A DNA stretch of 6,221 bases from Pseudomonadota bacterium (GTDB lineage Bacteria; Pseudomonadota; Gammaproteobacteria; Burkholderiales; Thiobacillaceae), in contig JAJZTV010000125.1 in assembly GCA_021847385.1 (NCBI GenBank), forward strand, positions 1-6,221, written 5' to 3'. The translations under genes were made by a program, and so were the position numbers. This document shows, in pieces, positions 5,258 through 6,221 of the stretch (its first letter is position 1; each line of letters opens with the position of its first letter). The notes beneath the pieces were generated by a model. That model did not search any database. It was not told the DNA's origin and was given only the letters and a program-made list of their open reading frames with translations.

Positions 5258-6221
5258 ATGTTCCGCCACCTCTTCTGCCTCTGCGCCACGCTCTTCTCTT
5301 TCGAGGCTTGGGCCTTTTCCGCCGACACCTACATCACCCTGTCCGGCGCCACCTATGTCGTGCAGGGCACAACACAGGCCCTGACCCCGCTGAGCTACGA
5401 CCCGCAGAGCGGTCAGTTCGTCCAAGAGTCCTACACCTGGTCTTCATCCAATGCCGCCGTGGCCACGGTCAGCAGCAGCGGCGTGGTCAGCGGCGTTTCC
5501 ATCGGCAGAGCGACCATCACCGCCACGGGCGGACAGACGGGCAAAACGAAGAGCACCACGTTGACGGTCATTCCTACGGAACACAAACCGCTATTCAGCA
5601 TCACCTTCCCGAACCGGGACGACCGTTCCTTCGGCAGCATGCAGCATTTCGCGCTCAGCCCGGACGGCAGCTATATCAGCGTCGTTTCGGTGATCAGTCA
5701 GGCCGGCCTGGTCGCGCCGGATACCTTGGAGGTGTTTTATGCCGCCACCGGCCAATACCTCGGCCGCGCCATCCTGACCTACAGCAGCGGGGCAAGTTAC
5801 CACTATTACGGCAATGTCTCGCAACCGGTAGCCGTGCCTTTGAGCTTCAAGAACCGCATCTCGGTCGTCACCGCGATCGATCAAATCGCGGAACAGGTCG
5901 TCGTCGGCGCCGACCCGCGCGTCGCCATCACCTCGCCCGACGGCGCCTATGCGCTGGTCGCCAATTACGGCGACAAGACCACCACCCTGGTCGATCTCAA
6001 GGCACTGCGCGTCGTCGCGACACTACCCTACTATGGCTCGATCGGCTTCCACCCGGACGGCCAGCGCTTCTATGTCGCCAACGACTCCACCAGCACCAGC
6101 GACGCCGTGCTCTACCAGTTCTCGCTGCCGACCGGCCAATTGGTCAAGTCCGCGACGCTCGGCCGCTACAGCATGAACCTGACCATGCGCTTTTCTGCCG
6201 ACGGCAAGCCAGTAGATCGGA
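5258..6221 (+). CDS. Exported BID_2 Ig-like and YVTN/YncE-type beta-propeller protein, 3' end missing
   Basis: The open frame gives 321 codons without a stop and continues past the window. Residues 1-19 look like a Sec signal peptide (MFRHLFCLCATLFSFEAWA, AWA cleavage site); E16 near its end is unusual but tolerable. Residues about 24-105 form a bacterial Ig-like group 2 domain, shown by the strand pair WSSSNAAVATVSSSGVVSGV (61-80) and GRATITATG (83-91). From about 112 on, repeats of the type FALSPDGSYISVVS (131-144), ITSPDGAYALVANYGDKTTTLVDL (224-247) and GFHPDGQRFYVAND (263-276) mark a YVTN/YncE-like propeller. Such proteins are periplasmic or surface-exposed; some relatives carry many Ig-like domains in adhesins, but no activity can be assigned here. 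The last codons (V319-D320-R321) may be adapter-derived, because the DNA ends in AGATCGGA. It follows the RCC1 gene in the same direction and may share its transcript. Confidence 0.82.
   Translation, partial: MFRHLFCLCATLFSFEAWAFSADTYITLSGATYVVQGTTQALTPLSYDPQSGQFVQESYTWSSSNAAVATVSSSGVVSGVSIGRATITATGGQTGKTKSTTLTVIPTEHKPLFSITFPNRDDRSFGSMQHFALSPDGSYISVVSVISQAGLVAPDTLEVFYAATGQYLGRAILTYSSGASYHYYGNVSQPVAVPLSFKNRISVVTAIDQIAEQVVVGADPRVAITSPDGAYALVANYGDKTTTLVDLKALRVVATLPYYGSIGFHPDGQRFYVANDSTSTSDAVLYQFSLPTGQLVKSATLGRYSMNLTMRFSADGKPVDR

Overview
The window looks like a chromosomal segment of a free-living Gram-negative bacterium, most probably a betaproteobacterium. This rests on gene content and protein style only: a soluble chemotaxis receptor, a CobD/CbiB-type membrane protein outside any cobalamin cluster, a YegQ/TrhP-type U32 protein close to the E. 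coli sequence as I recall it, and secreted beta-propeller proteins with Sec signal peptides. Coding DNA is GC-rich with strong G/C third positions. No tRNA, rRNA, CRISPR array, insertion sequence or integrase was seen.

Left part, minus strand (1-2026): three genes read right to left. A membrane-anchored GyrI-like domain protein (1421-2026) overlaps by 4 nt (GTGA) a CobD/CbiB/AmpE-like membrane protein (507-1424). After a 96-nt gap comes the N-terminal part of a soluble methyl-accepting chemotaxis protein (1-410), cut by the window edge just before its conserved signalling tip. The first two are almost certainly one translationally coupled operon; the chemotaxis gene may or may not share the transcript.

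Middle, plus strand (2098-3665): a divergent 71-bp gap separates the left operon from a 90-aa cupin of the TM1112 type and trhP (yegQ), a U32-family tRNA hydroxylation protein with an intact four-cysteine set. The cupin has a perfect TATAAT ending 8 nt before its ATG and no visible Shine-Dalgarno, which suggests a leaderless or nearly leaderless mRNA.

Right part, plus strand (3814-6221): two consecutive exported-protein genes. The first encodes a signal peptide, seven RCC1-type repeats (a complete seven-bladed propeller by count) and a separate C-terminal block of about 75 residues bounded by the only two cysteines of the mature protein. The second encodes a signal peptide, a bacterial Ig-like (BID_2) domain and a YVTN/YncE-like propeller, and runs off the window.

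The last bases (6214-6221) read AGATCGGA, identical to the start of the Illumina TruSeq adapter, exactly where the propeller reading frame leaves its expected pattern. The final two or three codons may therefore be sequencing artefact. I found no single clearly new multi-gene system. The best leads are the cysteine-bounded C-terminal domain, the GyrI-like/CobD-like membrane pair with a TEX264-like layout, and the near-leaderless cupin-trhP unit.
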